From: Bradyrhizobium sp. CCH5-F6
GTDB taxonomy: Bacteria > Pseudomonadota > Alphaproteobacteria > Rhizobiales > Xanthobacteraceae
Assembly (NCBI RefSeq): GCF_001556045.1
Contig: NZ_LSIC01000061.1
Location: forward strand, 1-64,000
Direction: 5' to 3'
DNA: 64,000 bases
The notes beneath the pieces were generated by a model. The model worked only from the letters and a program-made list of their open reading frames with translations, made no database searches and had not been told where the DNA came from. The translations under genes and the position numbers were made by a program. Of this stretch, positions 28,438-37,515 are shown piece by piece (positions within the stretch are counted from its first letter, which is position 1; the number at the start of each line of letters is the position of its first letter).

Positions 28438-29205
28438 TCAGGTGCCCACCGCCCGGATCGGCTTCGTCCCGGCCGACCGCAATTCGGCAGCGATCTCAGT
28501 GTTCAACACCTGTTCCAGCCGGGTCAGGACGCGGGCGATCGGGGCGGCGTCGGTGACCCGATGGTCCCAGCGGATCACGACATGGATGGTTTGATCGGGC
28601 TCGACGAGCCCATAGCTGAGGATAAAGGGGCCCGGCGTGATCGGGTGGAGCTCGCCGCCGCCATAGGCGGCCACCGAGCTCACCGCGAAGCTGCCGAACC
28701 AGTTGCCGCGCTGACGGCCGAAGTTCAGACCGATGGCCCAGCACAGGCGCCGGAGCGGCAGCGGCAGGCGCGTCGCCCGCATGATCTTGCGGAACATGCG
28801 GACGTCCTCAACCGGGGCCGTCTTGCCGCGCCGGATCTCCGCGTCGACCGCAGCCAGCGAAAGGGCCTCAGGCGCGGCGATTCGCTGCGGCAGCACGCAT
28901 TCCTCGCCTTCCTCGACCCGGGCGATGGCGACCGTCGCAACGCTCTTCGGCAGCTCATACAGGGCCGGCCAGGGCCATTTGACGTAGACGGTGCGCAGGA
29001 TCGGCTCGTCCCTGGCGACCAGGGCGAAAGCCTTGACGAATATTGCGGCCCAGCCGGCGGGTGCCGTTGTTCCTGCGCGGGCCTCCACCACAGGGCGAAT
29101 ATGGAGAGAACGGGATAACGACACGAAGGGGATGCCCATCGAGGCGTGCATGAGGTCGCAGATCAGACGGCGTCGCAGCGAGATGGTCTTGGGTGTCCCG
29201 CGCAT
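28438..29205 (-). CDS. Lone 2-oxoacid-dehydrogenase acyltransferase-fold protein
   Basis: 255 residues. It resembles the catalytic (chloramphenicol-acetyltransferase-like) domain of E2 acyltransferases: LHIRPVVEARAGTTAPAGWAAIFVKAFALVA, and a degenerate active-site motif IRWDHRVTDAAPIAR in place of DHRxxDG. It lacks the lipoyl and subunit-binding domains of true E2 enzymes. The start MRGTPKTISLRRRLICDLMH (ATG 29205) is used; the frame continues upstream without similarity. It may acylate an unknown substrate. Confidence 0.75.
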   Translation of the reverse strand: MRGTPKTISLRRRLICDLMHASMGIPFVSLSRSLHIRPVVEARAGTTAPAGWAAIFVKAFALVARDEPILRTVYVKWPWPALYELPKSVATVAIARVEEGEECVLPQRIAAPEALSLAAVDAEIRRGKTAPVEDVRMFRKIMRATRLPLPLRRLCWAIGLNFGRQRGNWFGSFAVSSVAAYGGGELHPITPGPFILSYGLVEPDQTIHVVIRWDHRVTDAAPIARVLTRLEQVLNTEIAAELRSAGTKPIRAVGT

Positions 29206-29548
29206 TGGGCTCCGGTTCCTGAGGATCAAAGGATTAAAATATGTGCAGCGAGCGGCCGCCCGCTCGTTGGCTCTAGCACGAACCAACCCGCTTGGGGCCG
29301 GTCGGTTCGCCGCATCAAGGCGCAAGCGAGGCCAGCGGCCTGGTTTTATCAACGACGTAAATGAGAAGCAATTTCAATAACTTGTTGCCATGAGTCCGCC
29401 GCCTTCAGACGTTGGCCGGCTGCCCGTCGACGAGGAAATCGAGCTCGTCACCAGTACAATGTTTTCTCGAGCATGGCCCTCCTCACTGACCGCGGACCTT
29501 GGCAGCGTCGCGGTTCCCGGCAAGGCCGACCACACCTGTCGCGGTGAT
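29206..29548. other. Intergenic region without a recognised gene
   Basis: 343 bp between two minus-strand genes. Open frames here are short or codon-biased shadows. A loosely palindromic AT-rich patch TGAGAAGCAATTTCA near 29360 could be an operator, but the symmetry is weak. No RNA gene or terminator seen. Confidence 0.5.
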
Positions 29549-30322
29549 TCAGCGCTTGATCCCCTCGAACGCCGTCATGATGCCCCGCTGGAACAGCGAC
29601 CAGTCGAAGCCAAGCGCGATCGCGCGGTAGCCGCGGTCGATCAGGGCATTGGCCTGGTCGGCGGTGCGCGCCACGCCGCCGATCGGCACGCCGCTTCTGA
29701 GAATGCCGGCCTCGGCGCGCGCGATCAGCTCGAGCAATTCCGGGTCGTCCATCTGGCCGCGCTTGTTGATGGATGTCGCGAGATCGCCGGGGCCGATGAC
29801 GGCGACGTCGATGCCGGGCGTGGCCATGATCTCGTCGATGCGGTTGACCGCGTCGACATGCTCGATGGTGATCATGCAGATCATCTCGTCGTCGGCGCCC
29901 GCCATGTAGTCCGGCATCGACTGGCCCCAGCGGAACGGCGCGTGGAACGGACCCCAGAGACGGTCGCCGCGCGGTGGATAGCGCACGCTGCGCACCGCTT
30001 TCTCAGCCTCCGCGCGATTGGTGATCATGGGGAAGTTGATGCCGAAGGCGCCGATGTCCATCGGCGCCTTGGCAAGCCATGGCTCGTTCGCCGCGATCCG
30101 CACCAGCGGCGTGCAAGGCGTGCCGGTCGTTGCCGCGATCATCGCATGGGCTTCGGTCAAGCCGATCGGTCCATGCTCGAGATCGACGATGATCCAGTCG
30201 AGCGAGCGCGCCATGATCTGCACCGTCTGCACGCTCGGGATGGTCGCGATCGCGCCGAAGGCGGGTCGTCCCTCGCGCCACAATTGGCGGAGACGGTTGA
30301 GCGGTGTTGACGGGACCGACAT
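29549..30322 (-). CDS. HpcH/HpaI-family aldolase
   Basis: 257 residues, a TIM-barrel metal-dependent aldolase/lyase of the 2,4-dihydroxyhept-2-ene-1,7-dioate type. Motifs: DWIIVDLEHGPIGLTEAHAMI (Glu/His active site), PLVRIAANEPWLAKA, MITIEHVDAVNRIDEI (metal-binding Glu) and VAVIGPGDLATSI (metal-binding Asp). It likely cleaves 4-hydroxy-2-oxoacids; the substrate is unknown. It stands alone. Confidence 0.9.
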   Translation of the reverse strand: MSVPSTPLNRLRQLWREGRPAFGAIATIPSVQTVQIMARSLDWIIVDLEHGPIGLTEAHAMIAATTGTPCTPLVRIAANEPWLAKAPMDIGAFGINFPMITNRAEAEKAVRSVRYPPRGDRLWGPFHAPFRWGQSMPDYMAGADDEMICMITIEHVDAVNRIDEIMATPGIDVAVIGPGDLATSINKRGQMDDPELLELIARAEAGILRSGVPIGGVARTADQANALIDRGYRAIALGFDWSLFQRGIMTAFEGIKR

Positions 30323-30385
30323 GGAAATAGCCTGCGGGAAAGATGACGACGGCGGAGCCTAGCAGCGGCGCGTTGCCGCGCAAGG

Positions 30386-31183
30386 TCAGGCCAATGCGCG
30401 GCCGCCGAAGAACGGCGTCAGCGTGGCCGACAGGCCGTGCGCGCGGTTCGAGGTGAAGATCATCTCGGCGCCCGACTGTGCGATCGCGCCGATCCGCGGG
30501 CCAAGCAGATCGGAGACGCGGCGGGCGATCGCCGGGGCCGGATCGATCCAATCGACCGGCCAGGGTGCGAGCCGCCTGAGCCGATCGAGCAGCAGCGGAT
30601 AATGCGTGCAGGCGAGCACCACGGTGTCGGTGCGCGACGTCGTATCGGCGGGATCGCCGACGAAACAGGGCGCCAGTTCGGCGGCGATGGCCTCGTCGCT
30701 GACCGGCGTGCCGCTGAGCTCAGCTTCGGCCAGCGACGCAAGCTCGGGCGAGCCGACCAGCGTCACCTCGCAGCCTTGCGCGAAATCGCGGATCAGCGCC
30801 TTGGTGTATTCCCGCTTCACCGTGCCCTTGGTGCCGAGCACCGAGACGCGGCGGGTCCTCGACTTCGCGCAGGCCGGCTTGATCGCCGGCACCGTGCCGA
30901 CGAAGGGCAGGGGATAGGCGGCGCGCAAGTGAGACAGAACCAGGGTTGAGGCCGTGTTGCAGGCGATGACGACGAGGTCGGGATCATGCGTGCCGATCAA
31001 CTCGCCCATCAGCGGCACCACGCGGGCGATGATCTCAGCCTCGTCATGGTGGCCATAGGGGAAGAAGGCGTCGTCGGCGACGTAGACGTAATGCGCATCC
31101 GGGCGTGCGGCCACGACCTCACGAAGCACCGTGAGCCCGCCAAGGCCGGAATCGAACACCAGGATGGTCTCAGAATTGGTCAC
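30386..31183 (-). CDS. murI: Glutamate racemase
   Basis: 265 residues. It makes D-glutamate for peptidoglycan (EC 5.1.1.3). The paired catalytic cysteines are in VIACNTASTLVLSH and LACTHYPLLLDR, and the N-terminal FDSGLGGLTVLREV is typical. Full length, with start MTNSETILVFDSG. Confidence 0.95.
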   Translation of the reverse strand: MTNSETILVFDSGLGGLTVLREVVAARPDAHYVYVADDAFFPYGHHDEAEIIARVVPLMGELIGTHDPDLVVIACNTASTLVLSHLRAAYPLPFVGTVPAIKPACAKSRTRRVSVLGTKGTVKREYTKALIRDFAQGCEVTLVGSPELASLAEAELSGTPVSDEAIAAELAPCFVGDPADTTSRTDTVVLACTHYPLLLDRLRRLAPWPVDWIDPAPAIARRVSDLLGPRIGAIAQSGAEMIFTSNRAHGLSATLTPFFGGRALA

Positions 31184-31386
31184 GCTGTTACCCTAGGGCG
31201 ATATGGTTACCATTGAGTTTTTGGGGCGATTTTGCGGCGGGCTGCCCTGGGCCCCTAATGCAAGGACTCGACTTTGCTGGCCTATCCCCGGGGGCGCGGT
31301 TGCGGGGAATACCATGGAATCGACATCGCAATCGCGGAGTATGATGCGGTACCACAGTGCTGTAATTTGCGCTCGCAGGAGGCTTC

Positions 31387-32028
31387 ATGCTCACCGTCCA
31401 TCATCTCGGCAAGTCTCAGTCGGAGCGCATCGTCTGGCTATGCGAGGAGCTGGGACTTCCCTACGAGCTGAAGCGCTATGCGCGCGATCCCGCGAACATG
31501 CTGGCGCCGCCGGAGTACAAGGCGCTGCATCCGGCCGGGACGGCGCCGGTCATCAGCGACGGCGATCTGGTGCTGGCCGAATCCGGCGCCGTCGTCGACT
31601 ATATCGTTGCGAAATATGGCGACGGCCGGCTCGTGCTCGGCCCCAATGATCCCGCCTTCACGCAGTTTCTGTATTGGCTTCATTTTGCCAACGGCACCTT
31701 GCAGCCCGCCATGGGGCGGATGATGATCCTGAGCCGGCTCGACCTCGCCAAGGACAACCCGACCCTTCTCGCGATGAAGCGGCGCCTCGATCGGGCCTAC
31801 GACCTTCTCGAAGCAAGGCTTTGCGAGGCGGACTATCTGGCTGGCAACGCCTTCACAACCGCCGACATCATGACGGTGTTCTCGCTCACGACGATGCGCT
31901 ACTTCCAGCCCTATGATCTCGCGCGCTGCCCGAACGTGGTCAAATATCTCGGCCGCATCGGCGCCCGCCCGGCCTACAGGCGGGCCATGGAGAAGGGCGA
32001 TCCCGGCATGGCGCTGCTCTTGAGCTGA
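31387..32028 (+). CDS. Glutathione S-transferase
   Basis: 213 residues. Thioredoxin-like N-terminal domain (LTVHHLGKSQSERIVWLCEELGLPYEL) with the glutathione-binding ADLVLAESGAVVDYI-type segment, and an all-helical C-terminal domain (ADYLAGNAFTTADIMTVF, the N-cap motif). A cytoplasmic GST of unclear class and substrate. GGAGG (31378-31382) precedes the ATG. Confidence 0.92.
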   Translation: MLTVHHLGKSQSERIVWLCEELGLPYELKRYARDPANMLAPPEYKALHPAGTAPVISDGDLVLAESGAVVDYIVAKYGDGRLVLGPNDPAFTQFLYWLHFANGTLQPAMGRMMILSRLDLAKDNPTLLAMKRRLDRAYDLLEARLCEADYLAGNAFTTADIMTVFSLTTMRYFQPYDLARCPNVVKYLGRIGARPAYRRAMEKGDPGMALLLS

Positions 32029-32042
32029 GCGGCGGCGGGCCC

Positions 32043-32849
32043 TCACGCGATCTTGTTGGTGGTGGCCGCACGCTCGGCGGCCAGCTGCTTCTGCAAGCGA
32101 TCGATGTTCTGCAACAGGCGCTGGCTGGTCAGCACCAGGAAATAGTAGCCGAACTGCGGATCCTGGAAATAGATCTCGAGCAACCGGTCATAGGTGATCG
32201 TCAGCACCTGGCCGTCTTCGATGCATTCGACCGTTCCCGTGCGCCGGTTGTCCGGCGTGAGGAAGCCGAGCTCGCCCATGAGCGATCCGGGCAGGATCTC
32301 GACATTGATTTCCTTGACAAGGAACTTGCCGGTGACGGTGAGGAACATCTCCTTCGCGGGATCGCGCAGCTTGAACAGCGTGTCGCCCCGGCGATATTTG
32401 CGCTCGGTCATGAACGGCTTGAGCCACTCGATCGACATGTCGCCTTCGGCCGCATGGCGTGCCTTCTTGACCAGCTTGAGCATCTGCCGCAGGCGCAGGG
32501 CGTTGATCGGAAGCAGCAGGAGATAGAGAAGGAACGTCGCAACGTTGGCGGAGAGCGCGCCGAAGACGGCGAAGAACCCGCAGCCGATCATGTTGGCGAC
32601 ACGCAGCGGCACCATCGTCCGCATCAAGAGCGTAGCGACGAAGAAGCCGGCGCCGACCGCGGCAAACAGATTGGCCAGCGTGATGTTCTGGACGAAGATC
32701 TCCAGCAGCCGGTTGAACAGCGCCTCATAGGTGATGTTGTCGGGATCGAGGCCCATCTGGACCAAAATCTTCGCGATCCTGAGATTGTCCGCCGCCGCGT
32801 TGAGAATGCGGTCGAGGATCGACGAAATGTCTGCGCTGCCGGACGGCAT
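32043..32849 (-). CDS. Membrane protein with cyclic-nucleotide-binding domain
   Basis: 268 residues. The N-terminal part has hydrophobic helices over about 55-120 (ITLANLFAAVGAGFFVATLL, MIGCGFFAVFGALSANVATFLLYLLLLPINAL). A CRP-type domain follows at about 145-245: YRRGDTLFKLRDPAKEMFLTVTGKFLV, then EILPGSLMGELGFLTPDNRRTGTVECIEDGQVLTI. The order of a few membrane helices followed by cNBD recalls Popeye-type cAMP-binding proteins. There is no DNA-binding domain. It is probably a membrane sensor; the partner is unknown. Confidence 0.8.
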   Translation of the reverse strand: MPSGSADISSILDRILNAAADNLRIAKILVQMGLDPDNITYEALFNRLLEIFVQNITLANLFAAVGAGFFVATLLMRTMVPLRVANMIGCGFFAVFGALSANVATFLLYLLLLPINALRLRQMLKLVKKARHAAEGDMSIEWLKPFMTERKYRRGDTLFKLRDPAKEMFLTVTGKFLVKEINVEILPGSLMGELGFLTPDNRRTGTVECIEDGQVLTITYDRLLEIYFQDPQFGYYFLVLTSQRLLQNIDRLQKQLAAERAATTNKIA

Positions 32850-33091
32850 GGTACTAACCCCGCGTAAGGCCTTCAGTCCTGGTCGGTATGCTCGCCACGT
32901 ATAGCCGAAATCGGATGACGACCGCTTGAATGAAGCCTTTGGCCGTCATGCCGCAAGAGGCAAATTTTAGCCTGATCGGGCGTTTCGGCCAATCGCTCGT
33001 TGGTGGACGCATGGCCATGGCACCGGCGATTCGGTCGGTGCGGGAGTGGTGGATGCATCAGGGTGCCGGCGAGGCGAGGGGGGCCTCTGCC

Positions 33092-34189
33092 TTAGGGCTT
33101 GGCGGCGGGGGGCACGACCTGCTGCTCGACGAGGCCAAGGCGTCCCGGCAGCGAACCCGCGCGCAGCAGCATGGCGACGCTGTTGGCCTCCTCCAGGGTG
33201 AAGTTGCCGGCGATCTGGCCGGAGCCCCCGGTGATCGGCTCGCGGATCACGGGAGCAGAGATCACCTTGTCCTCGAGCACGATGGCGAAAGGCTTACCAA
33301 CGTTCTCGGCGGTGATGTGGGCGAAACGCCGCGTACCGCGGCCGTTGAAGCGGAACGACGCGATCGGTTCCTTCGTGTCGCGCGTAAATCCCGGTCCCGC
33401 ATAGCTGATATCGTCGCCGTCGAGCGCGCTGTCCTTGGCGACCAGATATGGCAGCTTGTCCTTGAAGCCGAGCAGGACTTCCGTGCCTGTCGGGGGCGTG
33501 CCGGTCTTTGCCTGCTCGGCCGGCATCGAGAGGTCGATCAGGCGGAAGCCGACCCGCACCTTCCTGGCGAAGATCGCCGTGATGCGTTCGGGCTCCATCA
33601 CGCCCGGCAGAACGATGCGGATGCGGTCCGCTCCCTCCGGCTGAACGCTGGCGAGCGTGATGCCGGCGTCCTTGAGGCGCTGCTCGATCATCGCAATGGA
33701 ATCTTCCACGAGGTCACGGAGCCGCGCGGCGGATGCGGGAGCGGTCGGCGCGAGCCTGATCAGACCATCTCCGCCATCGGTCACGGTGAGCGCGTAGCCG
33801 GGCAGCCCCTCCGCCGCCGACGTAAGCTTGCGCGTGAGCTGTTCGCGGCCCTTCGCGTCGGCGATCTTTACGTCGACGCCGCCGTCGCGGATCGCAAGCC
33901 CGGAGAAGGCGATCCGGCCCTCGCGCAGGGTCTTGTAGACGTCGTCGCGCAGATCCGTGACGACCGCCTCCCGCAAGCCATCAGTGTCGACCTTGTAGAC
34001 GATGCGGGACCCGCCAAGCTTCTCCATCTTGTCGGCGACGAAAGCCGCGATCCTGGCGCGCATCTTGTCGAACTGGCCGTCATCGGCGAGCGCGGAGCGG
34101 GGCAGGGTGATCGCTGCAGCCATGACCGCTGCTGTCATGGTCAGCGCGGCGATCAATCGTGTCATCCGGTCCCGCAGGAGCAGGGTCAT
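33092..34189 (-). CDS. Stand-alone SecD periplasmic head-domain protein
   Basis: 365 residues with signal peptide LIAALTMTAAVMAAAITLPRSALA. From about residue 240 it matches the SecD P1 region: RRFAHITAENVGKPFAIVLE, VISAPVIREPITGGSGQIAG and NFTLEEANSVAMLLRAGSLPGRLGLVEQQVVPP. It stops exactly where SecD enters its membrane domain, so this is a soluble periplasmic version, not a translocase subunit. It follows the RidA-like gene by 115 nt. Role unknown. Confidence 0.82.
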   Translation of the reverse strand: MTLLLRDRMTRLIAALTMTAAVMAAAITLPRSALADDGQFDKMRARIAAFVADKMEKLGGSRIVYKVDTDGLREAVVTDLRDDVYKTLREGRIAFSGLAIRDGGVDVKIADAKGREQLTRKLTSAAEGLPGYALTVTDGGDGLIRLAPTAPASAARLRDLVEDSIAMIEQRLKDAGITLASVQPEGADRIRIVLPGVMEPERITAIFARKVRVGFRLIDLSMPAEQAKTGTPPTGTEVLLGFKDKLPYLVAKDSALDGDDISYAGPGFTRDTKEPIASFRFNGRGTRRFAHITAENVGKPFAIVLEDKVISAPVIREPITGGSGQIAGNFTLEEANSVAMLLRAGSLPGRLGLVEQQVVPPAAKP

Positions 34190-34304
34190 GGTGGTGTCCT
34201 CGCGCGTCGCAGCAGGGGGAGGCCGGCAACTCTCCCGCCAGTCCTTGGTCCTGCGATCGCACGAGGAGGTTCAATCGGCCCGCAGCTGGCCCGACTCTCC
34301 TCCT

Positions 34305-35060
34305 TTAACCCTGGATCACCCGCTCGGTGTGGACGCAGCGGCAGTCCATCTCGTAGTCTAGGCCGACGACCGGGGGCCGGTTGAAGTGCCAGGTCACGCC
34401 GTGACGCACTGCGCCGCGCCGTCCCAGTTCGCTGGCGAGGAACGGGTGGATATCTTGCACGGTATATATCTGGACGCCGGTGGTGTCGCGCCAGGTGCCG
34501 CCAAAGGCGCTCATCCGGCGCTCCATCTCGCCGAGCACGTACTTTGCCTTTTCCAGCATGCCCTCGGGGCTGGTGTCGCCCAGCCGCACCGTGTGGTCGC
34601 GGTAGTTCGCCTTGCCTTCGACGGATTCGCCGCTGCCGGCGACAATGAAGGAGGGGCCTGCGTCCTTCGCCGGTACGGTGAAGGAGAACGCGTGAAAGCT
34701 CGGCTCCGCGGGTGGGTCGATCTCGGGACAGACATTGCTGCGTGCCACGGGGTTGACGCCGTCCTTCATGACGCCCCATTCGATCAGGGTCTCGATGTAG
34801 ATCTCGTTGAAGGCCTTGAACCCGTCTTCGGTGAACGGCGCGGGTGAGCGCAATTCGCAGGCACCGAACGCGGTCAGCGGGCGGCCGGCCTGCTTCAGGA
34901 TTTCGGCGATCCGCTCAAAGCCTGCCTTGAGGGGGACGGGATCGGCGAAGCGCACCCGCTCGATCGAGAAACCGGGCAGGGCGGCGACGCCGCAGGAATA
35001 CTGGCTGACGCCCGGCATGAACCGATAGCCGCTGTTGGGGGCTTCGACAGTGCTGATCAT
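34305..35060 (-). CDS. RidA-like deaminase-family protein (CnbZ-type)
   Basis: 251 residues, two RidA/YjgF-like halves: GFSIERVRFADPVPLKAGFERIAEILKQAGRPLTAFGACELRSPAPFT and a C-terminal half with MERRMSAFGGTWRDTTGVQIYTVQDI. The layout resembles the 2-amino-5-chloromuconate deaminase CnbZ family, recalled from memory. It is 53 nt downstream of livF, so it belongs to the LIV-type operon and may act on the imported compound. The exact reaction is an inference. Confidence 0.68.
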   Translation of the reverse strand: MISTVEAPNSGYRFMPGVSQYSCGVAALPGFSIERVRFADPVPLKAGFERIAEILKQAGRPLTAFGACELRSPAPFTEDGFKAFNEIYIETLIEWGVMKDGVNPVARSNVCPEIDPPAEPSFHAFSFTVPAKDAGPSFIVAGSGESVEGKANYRDHTVRLGDTSPEGMLEKAKYVLGEMERRMSAFGGTWRDTTGVQIYTVQDIHPFLASELGRRGAVRHGVTWHFNRPPVVGLDYEMDCRCVHTERVIQG

Positions 35061-35113
35061 GGTGCCTCTTTGACCTCAGGGATCGACGGGTTGATAGCGC
35101 GCTCACTCGCTCA

Positions 35114-35845
35114 TCATTCCTGGAGCACGCCGAGATAGGCGTCGCGCACGATGGGGTCGGCGAGCAACTCGGTGCCGGATCCTTCGCGAACGATGCGCCC
35201 CATGTCCATGACGAAAGCGTGGTGACAGAGATCGAGCGCGGTGGTGACGTCCTGCTCGACCAGCAGGATCGACATGCCCTTGTCGTTGAGGGCGCGGAGT
35301 GCGGCGACAAGCTGCTCGACCAGAAGCGGTGAAAGGCCCAGTGACAATTCGTCGATCATCAGCAGCAGAGGCGCGCTCATCAGGCCGCGGCCGATGGCGC
35401 ACATCTGCTGCTCGCCGCCCGAGAGCGTCGCAGCGGCCTGGCGGCGCCGTTCGAGGAGCCGGGGGAAGGTGGCGTAGACCTGATCGAGATCCCGCGCGAC
35501 CGCAGCCCGGCCGTCCTTGCGCAGATAGGCGCCCATCAGCAGGTTTTCCTCGACGCTCATGGCGCCGAACAGCCGCCGTCCTTCCGGCACATGCACGATG
35601 CCGTGGCCGAGGATCTCCGCCGCACTGTTGCCGGTGAGGTCGCGGCCTTCGGAGAAGCAACTGCCTGCCGACATCGGCACCAGGCCGGAGAGCACGCGCA
35701 TCAGGGTGGACTTGCCGGCGCCGTTGGAGCCGATCAGCGCGGTGATCTCGCCGCGGCGCACGGTGATGTCGACGCCCCACAGCACCTGGATCTCGCCGTA
35801 GCCCGCGCACAGCCCCTTGGTTTCCAGGATCAGCGAGCTAGCCAT
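35114..35845 (-). CDS. livF: LIV-type ABC transporter ATP-binding protein LivF
   Basis: 243 residues. Walker A IGSNGAGKSTLMR, signature LSGGEQQMCAIGRGL, Walker B LLLMIDELSLGLSP, typical of LivF. Its 5' end overlaps the livG stop by 8 nt. Part of a complete five-component importer with livG, livM, livH and a periplasmic protein. Confidence 0.93.
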   Translation of the reverse strand: MASSLILETKGLCAGYGEIQVLWGVDITVRRGEITALIGSNGAGKSTLMRVLSGLVPMSAGSCFSEGRDLTGNSAAEILGHGIVHVPEGRRLFGAMSVEENLLMGAYLRKDGRAAVARDLDQVYATFPRLLERRRQAAATLSGGEQQMCAIGRGLMSAPLLLMIDELSLGLSPLLVEQLVAALRALNDKGMSILLVEQDVTTALDLCHHAFVMDMGRIVREGSGTELLADPIVRDAYLGVLQE

Positions 35846-36587
35846 GGCCGGCGCTCCGCTGCGCGTATTTCTGTCCGAGATAGGCTTCGACCACTGCGGG
35901 ATTGCTGATCACCTCGCGCGGTGCACCGTCGGCAATGAGCGCCCCGTTGTGCAGGACCACGATTCTCGTGCAGACGTTGAGCACGACCTTCATCAGATGC
36001 TCGATCATCACGATGGTGATGCCGCCAGCCGCAAGCCCGTGGATCAGTCTGGTGGCGCGCTCGATTTCGGCGCTGTTGAGTCCCGCATTGACCTCGTCGA
36101 GGAACAGCAGCTTCGGCTTCATCGCGAGCGCCTTGGCCAGCTCCAGCCGCTTGCGCATCGCAAGCGTCAGGGTCGCGGCGGGCTGCAAGGCCTGCGCCTC
36201 CAGCCCGACGAAGGCCAGATGCGCGCGCGCGGCCTCACGCGCTCCCTTCAGGCTGGCGCCCGGCTGCGAGAACAGCGCGGCGGCCGCGACATTGTCGAGC
36301 GCGGTGAACTCGGAGAAGGGCTGCACGATCTGGAACGTGCGCGACAAGCCCAAGCGGGCGGCCTGATAGGTCTTGATGCGGGTGATGTCGGTGCCGTCGA
36401 AGGTCACGGTGCCGGAATTGGCGGGCGTGACGCCGCAAATCGTGTTCACCAGCGTGGTCTTGCCGGCGCCATTCGGGCCGATCAGGCCGAGGACCTCGCC
36501 CCTGTCGACGGACAGCGTGACGTCGCGCAGCGCCTGGAGGCCCGAGAAGTGCCGCGATACGCGCTCGAGGCGGAGCAGCTCAGGCAT
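35838..36587 (-). CDS. livG: LIV-type ABC transporter ATP-binding protein LivG
   Basis: 249 residues. Walker A IGPNGAGKTTLV is intact, but the ABC signature is atypical (LTLAMRKRLELAKAL instead of LSYGxxR) and Walker B ends DEVNAGLNS rather than DEPAAGL. These variants occur in some LIV-like transporters that carry substrates other than leucine. Overlaps livM by 8 nt and livF by 8 nt. Confidence 0.92.
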   Translation of the reverse strand: MPELLRLERVSRHFSGLQALRDVTLSVDRGEVLGLIGPNGAGKTTLVNTICGVTPANSGTVTFDGTDITRIKTYQAARLGLSRTFQIVQPFSEFTALDNVAAAALFSQPGASLKGAREAARAHLAFVGLEAQALQPAATLTLAMRKRLELAKALAMKPKLLFLDEVNAGLNSAEIERATRLIHGLAAGGITIVMIEHLMKVVLNVCTRIVVLHNGALIADGAPREVISNPAVVEAYLGQKYAQRSAGHG

Positions 36588-37515
36588 GCCTCAGCCTCCG
36601 CCAGAGACGGTCGGCACGAAGCGAGCTCAGCCCGTGCGGCAGGAACAACAGCAGCAGCACGATGAGCAGGCCGAGCACGCCGGTGTGAATCTGGATGTAG
36701 TTGCGCCAGACCACCTCCTCGAGGCCGAGATAGAGGAATGCGCCGCAGGCCACGCCGAAAGGCGATCCGAGCCCGCCCATCAGCGCCATGACGATCGGCT
36801 TGACCGAGTAGAGCACGTCGAACACGTCGGACGGGTCAATGTAGTGGACCCAGGCGGCATAGATGCCGCCGGCCGCGCTGACGAAGCATGCCGACAGGCC
36901 GAAGGCGATGGCCTTGTAGAGCGTGGTGTTGAGCCCGACCATGCTGGAGGCCGTCTCGTTCTGCCTGATGCAGGCTAGCGCGAAGCCGAGCTTGGAGCCA
37001 CCGACGATGATCGCCATCAGCGCCGTCGCCAGCAGCACACCCCACATCGCGAAGAAGAAGAAGGTCGCCTCCGCCATGATGCCAGCGCCGGCGGCGAGCG
37101 GAATGTTGAGACCCATGCCGCCACCGGTGAGATCAGTGGCGTTGTTGACGAGCTCGCGCAGAACTTCGGCCAGCGACAGGCTGGCGATCGCGAAGTAGTG
37201 CCCCCGCAGCCGCAGCAGCACCGCGCCGAGTGTGCCGGCCGCGACGAGCGCGCTCAGCGTTGCAAACGCGATCGCAGCCCATAGCGGCCATCCGTGGCCG
37301 AGCAGGACGCCGGCGGCATAGGCGCCGTATCCGAAGAACGCGGCCGTCGCGAAGGACGGATAGCCGGCGAGCCCGCCGACGATGTTCCAGGACAGCGCCA
37401 GCACGGCATAGAGGCAGGCAATCGTTCCGAGCCGCAGCGCGTAGGCGCCGCCGAATAGCGGCAGCGCGGCAACGCAGGCGACCAGGACCAGAAGTGCGAT
37501 GTTGCCCCGGGTCAT
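36580..37515 (-). CDS. livM: LIV-type ABC transporter permease LivM
   Basis: 311 residues, about eight to ten membrane helices. The family stretch GGLAGYPSFATAAFFGYGAYAAGVL and the GGLGSPFGVACGAFLY region near the C terminus are typical. Its start overlaps livH's stop (ATGA). Confidence 0.92.
   Translation of the reverse strand: MTRGNIALLVLVACVAALPLFGGAYALRLGTIACLYAVLALSWNIVGGLAGYPSFATAAFFGYGAYAAGVLLGHGWPLWAAIAFATLSALVAAGTLGAVLLRLRGHYFAIASLSLAEVLRELVNNATDLTGGGMGLNIPLAAGAGIMAEATFFFFAMWGVLLATALMAIIVGGSKLGFALACIRQNETASSMVGLNTTLYKAIAFGLSACFVSAAGGIYAAWVHYIDPSDVFDVLYSVKPIVMALMGGLGSPFGVACGAFLYLGLEEVVWRNYIQIHTGVLGLLIVLLLLFLPHGLSSLRADRLWRRLRHA

Noticed and set aside
29350..29380. Fur/Irr-like box TGAGAAGCAATTTCA
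   Set aside because: Only loosely palindromic and not ahead of an iron-related gene.
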